Shown: positions 50,165-64,000 of the stretch, piece after piece | How the letters are laid out: each line of letters opens with the position of its first letter | Numbering within the stretch: position 1 is the stretch's first letter | Assembly: GCA_949316495.1 (NCBI GenBank) | Contig: OX439003.1 | Span: 41,752,725-41,816,724 of the forward strand | DNA: 64,000 nt | Reading direction: 5' to 3' | Source of the DNA: Amphiduros pacificus | Taxonomy: Eukaryota > Annelida > Polychaeta > Phyllodocida > Hesionidae | Translations under genes and position numbers: made by a program | Notes under the pieces: generated by a model | Databases searched by the model: none | What the model was told of the DNA's origin: nothing | What the model saw: the letters and a program-made list of their open reading frames with translations, nothing else

Positions 50165-52744
50165 TTATGAGCGGTGGTCAAAAGTACACTCCAGGTCATG
50201 TAGAAAGCCATTGTCTTCCACATTGCCGTCCCACTTGCCACTCTGAAACTTAAGACGGTCCTTGGTTGTGTCACAGTCCCACAGTACCTGACAAAATTAC
50301 AAAGACAAACACACATGAGCAGAACTCATAACATAGGGAATTCGTGACATTTTTTGCAATAATGCATTATGTTCTGATAGCGCTTGGCAGGACTTTTCAT
50401 TTGAAGCTAAATGAAGACAAAATAATCATTCAAGATTAACACACAGAGTAGTTATGACCATCGACTTTATGACCAAAACTCATTTTAATGTTTTTTCTGT
50501 AAAATTGCCTCGTGCCATCGACCTAATGTGACAGACCTTGAATTGCCTAGAGAGCAAAGGTATGCCTTTTTCTCACAGGGCATGGGTGAATATTACTGGA
50601 ACTGATGTTGAAGTTATGCCACATATCAATTGAACTAATATATGTATTACTTACAGATGCCATTTAAAATTAATAAAAGTAAATGAACAACTACTTCCCT
50701 TCCTCAGAACTGAATAATTAGCACTAACTTTATCAAGACAACAATATCAAAAATGGGCCAGACATATCCCCTGCCCTTGCACATTTAGCTTAAATTCAAT
50801 TTTATTTCGTTTTTAGAATTTCAACATGTCAACTATGAAATTTAAAGTAAAATTAAAGCAATCATTTCATGCAATTAGATTTTAATCAAAATTGATACGT
50901 CAATCCACAGTGTCCCATATAACTGTTAATGATTATGGCTGTTATAGAGGCATGACGCAAATATGGTTTTGCAAGGTGTGACAACAATTGCTCAAATAGA
51001 CACATGGATAACTGGCTAGAAGGACGCAAACCAATCTTACCCTCAGATCCTTGACATGGCCAGTGATTTCTGCCGCTTTACCCAGCGCATGGCAGAAGCT
51101 TTTGAGGTCCACGAGCTTGAAGGTCCTGCCCTGAATATCACTGAGGCGCCTCCAGTCTCCGCGGGGGCTGTATGTCGCAGGACAAATGTCGGAATTTGGC
51201 AGTCGCATCATTCTGTCAACCCTTTGTATCATATAAAAATGATTTTTGATTAGTATTTTTTTATCAATATGTATATGATACTTAAAATTGCGCTTTGAAT
51301 CATATTATTTGCTGTAGCCTTATGATATCATCAAAGCTGACAGTTGTTCACACTTGAAGTTTATTTTAGTGCTGACCTCTGGCGTGAGAAAGTGTGATTT
51401 TAATGTTTTATTGTTAGTGAATGGCATTTATGCTTACCATACGTCCCGACATGTGAGTATCGAGTTGCCGATATAAGCTGAACCACAAGACACCAGCTTG
51501 CCATTGATAATGAAACTTCTAGGATACCCTCGTGCTGAAAAATGCAAAGTAAAATCAACTTTATGTTATTTGTGTCTAAAATGGTTCTTGATAAACCGGG
51601 AATCACTCAGTTTCGAAAATGATCTGGATGTTTGAGTGAAAATCACAATTAATAGAGAATCATAACAATTGATAGAGAATCGTCATATTTCATAGAGAAC
51701 GAAACATGTATAGAGAGTTATTCAAATTTATCATCCCCAAATTAATAGAGATTATCCGGAGAACAGACAAGTTGATAGAGTTAGAAATAGGTTTAGTTAT
51801 GAAGGCAATCAGGTGAATATGAAGACGTGTTGCAGTAGCTTATTATAAAGGCATGCAGGGGTTGTTATAAAGTCATACAGGGGTTGTTATAAAGGCATAC
51901 AGGGTTGTTATAAAGGCATACAGGGTTGTTATAAAGGCATACATGTGTTGTTATAAAGGAATACAGGGGTTGTTATAAAGGCATACAGGGGTTGTTATAA
52001 AGACACACAGGGGCTGTTATAAAGACATACAGGGGTTGTTATAAAGGCATACAGGGGTTGTTATCAAGGCATACAGGGGTTGTTATAAAGGCACACAGTG
52101 GATTGTTATAAAGGTATACAGGGGTTGTTATAAAGACTTGCAGGGAGTAGTTTTGAATGCAATGATTCAGTATGTGACAAGAATTGAGTTTTGTAGGTTG
52201 GCAGTTGTTTGAAAGATAGGGGTTTTGCAACGGAAGCAGGCTTTTAGGAACCATGGTTTCTTCGGAAGGCATGGGCTATTGTCATAAAGACGACAGGCGG
52301 GGACAGGAGATAAATATAGAAATAGGTGATTGATATAAGGGAGCGGTTTATGATCATCATGGGTGGGAATATATAATAACAAAACAGGTTTTTTACTAAT
52401 ACATGAAGGGGTTATTATTCAAGGAAGTCGGTGGTTGCTATGAAAGCATCTAGGGTTAGTCATCATGAAGTACAGGGCATATACTCACGGCGTGGGGTTG
52501 TGGTTGGACGAGCCGTGGTGGTGGTGGACGTGGTCAGAGGGGAGGGAGAGGGCGGGTGGTTAACGAGGGTCTCTATCTTGTTATCGTAGTCGTAGTAGTT
52601 GCCCTTATGGTGGTCCTCATAGAGGTTGGAATGCCGGGAGCGACACTGCAGCAGCCGGTCCATTAAGTAAGACTTGGTGTGTCTCATGATGTCCATATCT
52701 ATCTCATACGTCATCATCTCATGAACCTGCCGATGCATCTTCCT
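50165..52744 (-). CDS. Unrecognised cysteine-containing, probably secreted protein (3' exons)
   Basis: Four exons with GT/AG junctions join in one frame on the minus strand: 52489-52744, 51438-51534, 51041-51221 and 50165-50287, ending TAA. The product runs from a charged start (RKMHRQVHEMMTYEIDMDIM) through CRSRHSN, a Pro/Thr-rich linker (SPSPLTTSTTTTARPTTT), then a compact C-terminal part of about 130 residues with six cysteines (SCGS, LTCRD, DICPA, SFCHA, WDCDT, LECTF). No transmembrane segment is seen. I do not recognise the family; the linker and even cysteine number suggest an extracellular protein. The 5' end is incomplete: the first exon here starts at an acceptor (TTAACAG), and 55282-55347 is a possible upstream exon. 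Confidence 0.7.
51842..52147 (-). repeat. 22-23-bp minisatellite in an intron
   Basis: About 13 copies of GGGTTGTTATAAAGGCATACA and close variants, in the intron between the first two listed exons of the unrecognised gene. A few units have AAAGACA or AAAGTCA instead of AAAGGCA. Confidence 0.92.
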
Positions 52745-52764
52745 CTGTTAACATAATGCTTAAT

Positions 52765-52965
52765 ATATATATATATATATATACATACATATATATCTGG
52801 AAACTTTTAGAGTATTATCATGGCTGTATTATCATGGTGTATTATCATGGCTGTATTATCATGGTGTATTATCATGGCTGTATTATCATGGCTGTATTAT
52901 CATGGCTGTATTATCATGGTGTATTATCATGGCTGTATTATCATGGTGTATTATCCTGGCTAATT
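52765..52965. repeat. (TA)n followed by a 13-14-bp minisatellite
   Basis: A TA/CATA run at 52765-52797, then about 11 copies of TATTATCATGGCTG alternating with TATTATCATGGTG. It lies just upstream of the acceptor at 52744. The open frame it creates is an artefact. Confidence 0.9.
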
Positions 52966-55281
52966 GGAGGTTAATTCATGGTGGATTTCTGATTTTAAAA
53001 AAAGGGCTTGTCATTGTGATTTTTGTATGGATCAGATCAAATCGCATGACTGAAAAAAGAATAAAAACTGGAAAAGACTATGAAAACAGTGGTGCCACCT
53101 ATTATTTGAATCGGAGATGAATAAAATTGTGTTTCCATTATGAAATGGCAGATGTTGGCATGTTGTTATTGGATTTCTGACAAATTTGTTTGATTGATCA
53201 CATTATATACCAGGACAAGAATGATGTATGTTCTGTGTATCCTAGAACGAATCTATGAATGTAAAAACCTGATTTAACCAGAATAGCAATCATTTAGATC
53301 CATATCTTTTCATGTAAAAAGTAACAATAAGAATTTTATTTAAAAATGTACTTAAATCTACTTATGTTTCAATCTGTTATTTTCATGATTTGCAAGGATT
53401 AACGTATTTGACCAGATGTTTCTTTATCTTATGGAAGGATAATATTTCATTCTCATATGATAAATAAATGATATTGCATTAGACAATGTCCTCTGTGGTA
53501 TGACGGACAAATGGTGAACCATGAATAAAATAAGATTCATAAGCTTAATATAACTGATATCTTAATTTACCACTTCGTCATCATAGAATACCATTCTCAG
53601 TTATAAAATGCAAATTTGAAAAACTATTGTTCTTAACGTACATAATCTATGGTTTATCAGTTGAACATATTAAGTGCATTAATTTCTTGTTGTGTCAAGT
53701 TCAAACCGAGACATCTACTTTTATCATTTTGAATGTTGATTGCCTGTTGTCAATGGATAATTGTTATTACCGATAACAATATTGATTTTTAGTAACAACA
53801 TGAATTGTTGTATCGAATAACAACATGGATTGTTATAACGAACGACAGCATGATTTGCTAGTTCTAATAGGAAACGACATTTACAGCTTACAACACGGAT
53901 TGTTAATACATACATGGATATGTCCATCAATCACTTGAATTGCATTTTCTAATGATATATTAAAGAATAGGTATTCCAGTTTACAAAGTATATCTTTAGG
54001 GGCGCTTTCAGCATACAGTGTATACCAGGTAACAGTAGAGATCTCTATGAGCAGTTACAGCATAGATTGATATACCTATTGTAACCATCAATCCTCATAC
54101 CAGGGAGCATAGTGTTATTTTCTTCTCATCAATTAATAAAAATAGATTGTCATTGCAAGTAATATAATCGATTATCATACCAGGTGACACATGGATCGTC
54201 TACTTGCTAATATAATAGATTGGTATTCTCTTTAACACAATTTGATACACTTTAAACTGAAAGACATAATAATTACTTTTCAAACACTCAAGTCTAAAAT
54301 AATAAAGTTGGTAACATATCAGATTTCCAAAACTTTATGTGATTTTATACAAATTTATGTTGTTTATGTTATTTGATAGCTCTCAGGCAATTATTTTTTC
54401 CAGGTAGTTTTGTTTTATAGAAGTAATGAGTATTACATTTCTTTTGATCTACTGTTATCAAACACAGTTTTGCTGTTCTCCAAACTAAGAAATGTCTGGG
54501 ATTTTGCACACCACCCAGACGTTCTTCCTATAATTAAGACTTTCTTATTCATTTAAATGAAAGTGTCGGGTATCATTCAAATGAATAACATTGTTAGCAT
54601 TTCAAAGCAAAAAATAATACTAAACGTCCTTTATATTGCGATAAAAATACATTTTTACATTGTTTGATATTCTCATACATTTCAGTAATCTCTCAATAAA
54701 TCACATAATAAATTTTGAGACATATCCTAAAATTGCAACACATAAAATAGGATTAGAATAATATGCACTGAAGTACAATATTAGCTACAATATGAAATTG
54801 TTAGTCATAAGATCCATTTGAAAAAGAGGAGTCTTCATGCTTATCATAAATAACAGATATTTCTTCAAAAACCGATGATCATCAAGCTCAAGTTTACATT
54901 TTAAAAGCAATTTGCCTGATGTAAATAGAATCACTAACTGTAATATCATCACAGGGATTTATTACTGATGATAACATGACATCATATTATTAAATCAAAT
55001 GTTTCCATTTCTTTCTCAGGTGTTGAACCAAGCCAAGCTGAGAAGTGATATTTCTCTGTGTAACTGAGAACGGAAACAACATTAATTACTTCTCAGATGT
55101 TTTCAAAAGATTGTCAGCAGATAGAAACAAGAGAAAATAAAAATAAAATAAAAATAAAATAGTTATATGTCTCACTAAAAGACAATGTTCACTTTGAAAG
55201 GGACACTTTTTACAACATAACAATCAATACAGGAAAGATGAGTTCAGAACATATACACTGTAGATCACAATGTGTACCTAC
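52966..55281. other. Probable intron, nothing recognised
   Basis: AT-rich, with no exon or repeat recognised beyond imperfect ATTGTTAT-type words near 53750-53900. Confidence 0.4.
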
Positions 55282-55347
55282 ATTTTGTGCCATAAACATT
55301 GGTGTAGATCGTTTGGTCCTTTCATTCAAAGATGATGTTGTATTTGT
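55282..55347 (-). CDS. Possible upstream exon of the unrecognised secreted protein
   Basis: 66-nt open segment between a good acceptor (TTATTTTCACAG) and a GTAGGT donor. It reads TNTTSSLNERTKRSTPMFMA and joins in frame to the exon at 52744. Both ends are phase 0. The KR pair would fit a processing site after a signal peptide, but the signal-peptide exon was not found. Confidence 0.4.
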
Positions 55348-57264
55348 CTGTGAAAATAAATCATTATTTTCTTTGAATAATCTATACTTTTTTATATAAT
55401 ATAAGTCATCTTTTTATCTCCTAGTAAGGAAAAAATGAACAAATCATAAACTAAAGCAAACGTGCTTAAGTAGCTTGGGCATAAGAATATATAATGAAAA
55501 TACAAATTCTGTACAGATTATGCACAATTCTCTCAAATGGCACTGAATAGTGTCTATGAGTACATCGCGATTTCAGAAAGTTTAAGCTTTGGTTTAAACT
55601 GGCATCTGACCTACTGCCCTAGTTTATACCTAATGTGCTGCCAGGCATGTCCAGTCTGATAATCACCTTAATGCAATGCGATTAATTCATTTGCATTATA
55701 TGTAGCAAAGCTTACCATAGTAGTTTATATATTCATTGAAGCTTAATACTTCAAGCCTACATGTTTTGATAAGTTTTTATCATAATATATGGTTTAAGGG
55801 GGGTATTTATAAATGTTTCATAGCTTGCTTATTTTGGTAGTTTTCATACATATTATGCTTCAAGGCAAATCAAGCATGCTTAGTAATTCACATCAGTCCT
55901 GCCTTTATACGATTATGAATACAAACATCTTGCAAACAAAAATAACTGTTAATTACTCTCTCCTGCAGATGTACTTCTAAAGTTAAATATTCATACCAGC
56001 CTCCTTGTGTCAGTAATAAACAGTGTCCATGGCCAGGGATGGGCTACGACCTGACAGTCATGAACGATGTGTGAACGATGTATCAAGATAACACATATTA
56101 GAAAGCAATGTAATACCTGTTTGTGCCTAGAAATTCAATATAATGTCTGTATTCATACTCAATCCCACACATGAGATTATTAAAAAATAAAACAAAATCA
56201 TTTGGCCTATATGATGAGGCATGTCTTAAAAAGAATGGTCATGAAGAGAAATGGTTTATGATCATCAATGCGCAGCTGTGAACTAAACAGATTCAAGGCA
56301 GCATCTGGTAAATCAGTAATCCTGAAGTAATTAATCATGATGAGGTGATCAGTATGTGAGGTCAATCCAAATGACCTCGGCCCTCGGATATCGGTACTTT
56401 GACGCGCATCCTAAGAAGTCCCTTTGGTGCTATTTGCCTTAATAACAATACGCATGAGTATGCAACGCATGAAGGAAAAACAATCCTTTATTCGTACATT
56501 AATCAGTTTTACATTAATTAGATTTACAGCTTCGTAAACAAACCTATCTCATTGAAAATACGCAAATATTTATTTATCAATGAAATAAAGATAATCGATA
56601 TCAAATCTTGTTTGTTTTTCTTTCAATGGGCAGCTGTTACATACAAAGAATGTGACTTTCATCCTAATGGCCACATTCGTCTGAAAGAACAGTTTTTTTC
56701 AATATCTAGATATAGTTTATTAACATAACGTGCACAATAGGTCAAACATAAACACTTGAAATCAATAGAGAACTGTTCTATTAATGTCTTTTTAAAGTGC
56801 AAGATTCTAAAATGAGCTGGAAACTGTCCCTCTGAGTTACATAGGCGAAATGACGAATATTTGAAAGCATAAGAAGACTTCCAGAAGAAATTATGTGAAA
56901 ATTATTGCAAAACACCTCAATAACAATTTGGCAGATGAAAATGTGATATAGTGGTTCCTGTCTGCGTGCGCATGACACCCATGCATCAACGTCTCCAAGA
57001 GTTGTGACCTCCCATTAAAGTGGACAGCCAATACCATTGGGTACTATAAGATCACGGATTAACACGTTAATCAGAGGTTAACATGTCAGGTCAAGTATTG
57101 ATCGGTGTTTGTTACATAACTGCAGGTGATGGATGGGGATGGGACCACGGTATGACCTCTTAATTATCGGATATGACCTCTTCATTACCTTTACTGTCAA
57201 CATAGACGGTCACTATACCTCAGTGGTATTGTCATCATCCTAGGAATGCATCATGTATTTCGGG
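55348..57264. other. Non-coding, nothing recognised
   Basis: AT-rich sequence without recognisable exons, RNA genes or repeats. A further 5' exon of the unrecognised gene could be hidden here. Confidence 0.4.
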
Positions 57265-57575
57265 CATGCAACAATATTACATTACACTATGGTGGTGTTC
57301 AGACTCCAACAGTATGTTGGAGTGGTGTTAAGGACTCATAACAGTATGTTGTTGTGGTGTTCAGACTCATTACAGTATGTTGTGGTGGGGTTCAAACTCA
57401 TTACAGTATGTTGTGGTTATGTTAGGGACCCATTACAGTATGTTGTGGTGGTGTTAAAGACTCATTATAGTATGTTGGAGTGGTGTTAAGATTCCTTACA
57501 GTATGTTGTGGTGGTGTTAAGGACTCACTGCAGTATGTTGTGGTGGTGTTAAAGACTCATTACAATATGCTAGCA
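57265..57575. repeat. ~38-39-bp minisatellite
   Basis: About 8 imperfect copies of a unit built on GTGTTAAGGACTCATTACAG and TATGTTGTGGTG, with degenerate units trailing to about 57735. Units differ at several sites, so the array is old. Confidence 0.88.
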
Positions 57576-58374
57576 CTCATTAGGACATGTTCTAATGCTG
57601 TTGAGGACTCAATACAAAAGCTGTGGTGGTAAAAAGCTGTGTGTTTCAGCACGGCATACAATATGTTTTGATGGTGTTGGGGACACAATGCAGGGTGATA
57701 TGGTGGTATTTTGGACCTCAATGTGGTGTTGAAGATCCAATCAAAGATAATCATATCGCAATCATTCTGTGCTGTCAAGTGCTCCATCTTGTCAAAAAAG
57801 AGACAAATTACAAGCCTATTACAGACCTCCTTTCTTGGCATTCTCTCATCATAGGTAGCCCCTTGACTCGCTTCCTACACTTGTACACGTTTGCCGGCTC
57901 AGCCATCACATAATCACTTGTTTTGGGTGATGGTGCTGCGTGTAAGGAAAGCTGCACAATTCTCTTCCCACTTATGGCAGTAAAGGCCATACTCCCCCTG
58001 TTTGTGCCAGTCCACAGCAGCTTAGAACTTTTCCACACATAATAGTGTAAAAGTGTTCTGATGGCTCGCTAATATATGGTCTTGAGAAATGCATTTTGCT
58101 TTGAAGATTTAACATAATGGGAATTATGCCACATATCACTAAAAGCTTGAATCCTATCCCTTCACTTTTATGCCTGATGAGATTATGATGCTTTTTACAA
58201 AGAAAGGTAATGTCGATATTGAGATGTGATATTTGAGGTAAACTATTATTTGATCTTCATTCTTACTCACATGTATCACTGTTTTCAATCTTATATTATA
58301 GTTATATTACGTTCAGGTTATGCTTCATGAAACCATTTCTCAATTACATTCTTCAAAACACCTCATAAATAATA
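57576..58374. other. Spacer with an unexplained open stretch on the minus strand
   Basis: The minus strand has a 76-codon frame at 57808-58038 (for example SGKRIVQLSLHAAPSPK and EPANVYKCRKRVKGLP) with more even base composition than its surroundings. No domain or convincing splice context was found. It may be a relic of a repeat or an unrecognised exon. Confidence 0.3.
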
Positions 58375-58555
58375 AACATAATACCCGCCACTTAAACACA
58401 ATAACCGCCACTCAAAAATGATAAACACATTTACCGCCATTCACAAATAAGAACCATAATAACTGTCAATAACATACACCACAACCGCCACTCTCAAAAA
58501 GTAAACACAAAACAGCAATTCACAAAAGATTAACACAAAACCGCCCACTCAAAAA
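58375..58555. repeat. Degenerate ~35-bp minisatellite (ACCGCCACTCA)
   Basis: Five to six decayed units, each with a version of ACCGCCACTCAAAAA and TAAACACA, separated by AT-rich filler. Confidence 0.75.

Positions 58556-60078
<1,523 letters not shown>

Positions 60079-60144
<66 letters not shown>
60079..60144. repeat. (AT)n microsatellite
   Basis: Uninterrupted AT run after the LINE 3' end. With the AT run at 59292 it brackets the LINE fragment, which fits insertion into a TA tract or growth of a tail. Confidence 0.93.
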
Positions 60145-60146
<2 letters not shown>

Positions 60147-63100
60147 ATTCTTTTTACTTTGCTTCAAAGCTTACATTCACATCATACATTCTTAGATTAT
60201 ACCTCTTGGTTTAAATCATCATGACCCAGAATGTTATAATCGACTGCCATAAGGCTTGTTAAGGTGTAGTTAAACTTTAAAGGTCTGTGGAAGGCCACAG
60301 TCCGTACATTGGCACATTGTTCTTGTTCACCACAAGTCATCATCTGGGGCAATTTTCTTTTTGATATATGTTTGGGATGGTTTGCTTACTTAATGACCTA
60401 GGTCCATGTCAACCCAGGTTCATGTACCAGTTCACATGATGCCTTGTTTCCCTAAAAGAATATGTCAGATGATGATGATTTCACCCGCAATAATTATAAC
60501 AGTCTTATGGCCATAGCACACACATCAGGAGCTCGAGGAAAGCAAATCAAAGAAAGAAAATCTTTATCCAGTAATCTCAATAAAGTCCTTGAACATAATT
60601 ATGCTGCTAATTACGAATCTGTCTATAGAGCGTCTTGAACTAATGAGGTGGTATGATCAGGTGTGCATCAAATGAGAGGAAATCCTGTAAACGCTTCATC
60701 AGATAATACAGAGGCTCAGCAGAATACAGTGTTCTCATCTTTGAACAAGGACTGCACACTACTCATTCATTGTCATTTCACGATATTTTGTGGTTAAATA
60801 CATATGTGTGGGCATATGCATGTAGCTAAGCATCACGCTTCAGGGCTCTATATATATAGATTAAACACCCTGTCTACTAAAATGAACTGGTGAGAAAGGT
60901 AACTGTAGACTGCAAATGGTGTAATTATATAGATATTAAGGGATGGAGTATTGGTTAGTAATAATCTGAATACTGCAAATGAAAACCTGACATCAAAACA
61001 TCAAAATATATACTGGTGATGATGCTTATAAGTTTTCTAGTATATGAGCACACCCCATCAAAGTGCTACCTGAAAACTAACCAATACCACATCTTATAGA
61101 TAAAGGACTGATCAATACATATTGAGGAATGCTGAGAGGAATGAATATGATTAATTCGGTGGTAGTTCAGTAATCTTTTATGTATTTATTTATCTTTTTC
61201 AAAACACAAGTATTTTAATTTATGTTAAGCTACGTTTTACAATGCATACTTGTTCTTAACTGTATTCACAAACCTAACCCCCTCAAAATAGAAAGTCTCT
61301 TTCCCAAGATATATGACAAAACTGCTAAAATAAATAACCCAAACAATCCTATCGATTACTACCTGTTTTGTTCTTTTTTGGTTGACAGAGATGTGAGTAT
61401 AATGGGCGACTCAGAGTTGTTATATAGTTAGTTTAGACGTATAATGAAGTATTGTGGTCTATCATTCAGAGGATCCCATAATCTTCTTTACATGTAATGA
61501 TTGGCAGCATGCATTCCAAGCGAACCCCAGGAAGACAAGTGGCGCCCCTACATTAGCCCGTGATGACATTTTGTTTGTTTAAACACATTTGACATGCTAT
61601 GTGTATGAGTGCTGGTTATGTACCTATCCCATCTGTCATAAGGATGAGGTCCTTGAAGGGCACACACACCTGACGGTAGGTGGCGCAATGGTGGTATGTA
61701 AACTACTTATATTGCCTTTGTAAAGCAAGGTGCCAGTGCAATAGAGTAGCACTGGGATGTCATATATGTCTATAGATTCGATACTATCTCTGTCTGGATC
61801 GAATATCATCTACTCCACCAGGCCAAGTATTCATATGAATCTACCTCAATGGTAGACAAATATTTATACATACTTTCTCTCAATACACTTTACTAAAGTG
61901 TCATTATGTTCATTTCCTCACTCCAGAAATGCCACATTAATATAAATTTGAGTGTTATAGCAAGAACTATTAAATGTACTTATATACTGATAACAAATCT
62001 CTTTCTAGTGTAATCTGCACATGAAATATTTAGATATATGAACTAGTCTCAAATATGAACATATTTGATAAATGTCAGACTTATGTCAGAAATATAATTC
62101 ATCCCAGGTTGATATTTATTTTTACGATGTTTTTATGCCTCCATCATAAGAGACGTGTTATTTTTAGGGTGGTTCTTTCTATTGATAGTCGTCCCTGACC
62201 TTGAAGTGATGTGATCAGTGCCGATTGCCTCCCACTCCCAGACACAGAGGGCGCCAGGGGTCAGTGGACATCTCTCCCAGCAGATTGGATTTATGAGACA
62301 AGCTTGGAAATTACTTTTCCCACATTAACTCTGTATGCATGTATTCAAGCCTGATAAAGCAATGTCTTGACCTCTGTGGGGACTTTTTTGAGGAAAAAGG
62401 TCAATTTTCAAACATGCGTATTGTTGTCAGATAAAGGTACGGTGGTTGACTCTAGGGAAATGTTCAAGAAAGCATGCTATATGAACAAGAGGCTTCTAAA
62501 CTGATGAAAAATTACTCTATGTACAGACAGGATGAAATGATTAAACATAAAAATCTAGTGTTGCATCGACACATATCGTTAATGGGGCATTGAGATTTTT
62601 GCCAATAGAAAACATGACTCCCAAGGTCATGTCATCTGTCATGATCAACACTGTGAATGGAAGATAAATACTTATACATCATGTCACTGTGGACTATATT
62701 TGGGAATCCTTATCTTGAACAATGATTTATCTACGTTTATGTATATAACAAATGTAAATTTTGCCTTTAACAGTAAATTCAGTTATTGCTTATATCATTC
62801 TAGTTTCAACTGTGATTTGCATACCATAAATGGACATGTGAATCACAAATGATTTCTTCGTGGTGGTATATTTTTAGATGCCTGCTCTTAAGAATCGTTG
62901 TTAAATAAACACATTTTTGTAATTATAATGTTATGCCAATACTATAACTTTATGCTAATAAGGTGCGATGATGTTCTCCGCGAAATGAAACCATCAGCGC
63001 ACGGTATGAAATAAATGATGTCCAACTGCAGGACACTACAACATCTGCAACATCTTCAAAAGCAACTTTTTGCAATGGTCAATGCCATTTTGATTGGCTG

Positions 63101-63509
63101 TTTGACTCCATGATGATTAAAGGATTATCAAAGACAGTTTAAGATTGGAGATTAGGCACGTTCCACGGTGTGATGTTGTTATTGTTAAAGATGCATAATT
63201 ATTGATCACGTGATTACTGATCACACAAGGGCCCCATCGGCGATGATCAAACAATAATAACTGTAAAATAATCACGCCACACGCGTCGTTGATGCATAGC
63301 CGTACTCAACAGACCTCAAAATAAACTTCCGAGGCCTTTTCATACTTTGGTCCGAATGCAATTTCGTGGGGCCTTGCACATTGCAGATTGCATTTGCTAA
63401 CGGTTTTGTACTGCAAGACCTTTGCTTGTCATCACATTGAGTTCACAAACAAACCATCCTGTTGTTATAAACCAACAAACTACTAATTCTTCATATTGCC
63501 TCTGCACGC
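60145..63509. other. Non-coding, nothing firmly recognised
   Basis: AT-rich sequence with only short open frames and no codon pattern. No RNA gene, exon or long repeat recognised. Confidence 0.4.
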
Positions 63510-63697
63510 CAGTGGCGGATCCAGGAATGAACAAAATATAATGGTCATAACATGCTCTGTCCACACCAAACACTCAATTAAGCATTTTTCCTCTATTGCC
63601 TTATTTTCAGGGCTGTCCCCTTTTGCTTCCCAGTCCATTTTGGGAGAAAAATGGGGTTTGGTTTCTTCCCCCCACCACCAATCTTGATCCGCCACGA
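63510..63697. mobile_element. Small hAT-type MITE with CAGTGGCGGATC ends
   Basis: The left end CAGTGGCGGATCCAG is matched inversely at the right by CTTGATCCGCCAC (63683-63696). Ends of this type are typical of hAT MITEs. The interior carries a GGGAGAAAAATGGGG motif near the right end. The outermost bases of the right end are decayed and no 8-bp target duplication was found. Confidence 0.6.
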
Positions 63698-64000
63698 CCA
63701 CACTCAACAATAAATACACCACCATACATTTCAGTATATATACACATATTGTTGCCACTGACATGGAGAATGGGTGTTTGTGGTTGAATGTATTTACTGT
63801 AGGTACAAGCCGGGTAATTCACTTTTGTGTTGAAGCCTCCCTTCAACTCTCTTACAATTGGTGGCAAAACACTCATTCATTTGACAACAAAACTTGCACC
63901 AGTCCTGGGAGCATAATGTTCTCTTGCCTTCACCTCATGCAATGCAGTCTTTGCACAGGATACATTTACAACATAATATGAATCCTTTACCTGAACAGAA
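63698..64000. other. Right edge of window, nothing recognised
   Basis: Non-coding on inspection; short overlapping open frames only. Confidence 0.4.

Noticed and set aside
52756-52974. Repeat protein with YYHGCIIM units
   Set aside because: It comes from the 13-14-bp minisatellite and has no start context or splice support.
57808-58038. Minus-strand 76-codon frame as an exon of the unrecognised secreted gene
   Set aside because: No acceptor/donor pair joins it in frame to the exons at 55.3 or 52.7 kb, and no domain is seen.

Overview
This is an AT-rich, intron-rich metazoan nuclear window. I infer a lophotrochozoan, most likely a mollusc, from the gene structure, the mix of CR1/L2 and Tx1-type LINEs, and tRNA-headed SINEs that end in a GTAAAACCCC(AAAC)n-type tail. 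The species cannot be fixed from the sequence.

Host genes. The core of the window is a tandem array of three apparently intact prostaglandin reductase 1-like (PTGR1-like, zinc-independent medium-chain dehydrogenase/reductase) genes, all on the minus strand. Gene A has its last exon at 1887 and exon 1 at 19796-19901. Gene B spans 24039-28797 and gene C spans 42523-45630. Each has nine coding exons with the same intron phases, and they predict 333, 332 and 335 residues. A fourth, promoter-only relic lies at about 35100-35290. A conserved block with GTGTACTA precedes each gene. Exon 5 is almost identical in all three genes although other exons have diverged, which points to gene conversion. Further right, another minus-strand gene (50165-52744, with a possible extra exon at 55282-55347) encodes a cysteine-containing, probably secreted protein that I do not recognise.

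Mobile DNA, left to right: a tyrosine-recombinase element fossil (420-1545); a nested complex in intron 1 of gene A, where a Ty3/Gypsy-type LTR element (8902-15181) sits inside an older env-like fossil; a tRNA-headed SINE (20452-20769); two L2/CR1-type LINE fragments (20930-23060); a 5.9-kb foldback element made of about 180-bp tandem units in two inverted arms (28954-34869), itself carrying a 634-bp hAT-like MITE (31857-32490); a nearly full-length CR1/L2-group LINE with a PHD finger and a 2A-like motif (37389-41090); a Penelope-type terminal fragment with a hammerhead-ribozyme fold (41776-41833); a second copy of the tRNA-headed SINE (46063-46397); a Tx1/L1-type LINE 3' end (59389-60075); and a small MITE (63510-63697).

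How it fits together. The three reductase genes look like recent local duplicates whose introns and flanks were duplicated with them: a tRNA-type SINE head is shared at matching places in intron 1 of genes A and B. Elements have since landed in introns and promoters, notably the foldback element, whose left end lies 157 bp upstream of the gene B start codon. The right third (53-64 kb) is mostly non-coding DNA with minisatellites and (TA)n tracts.
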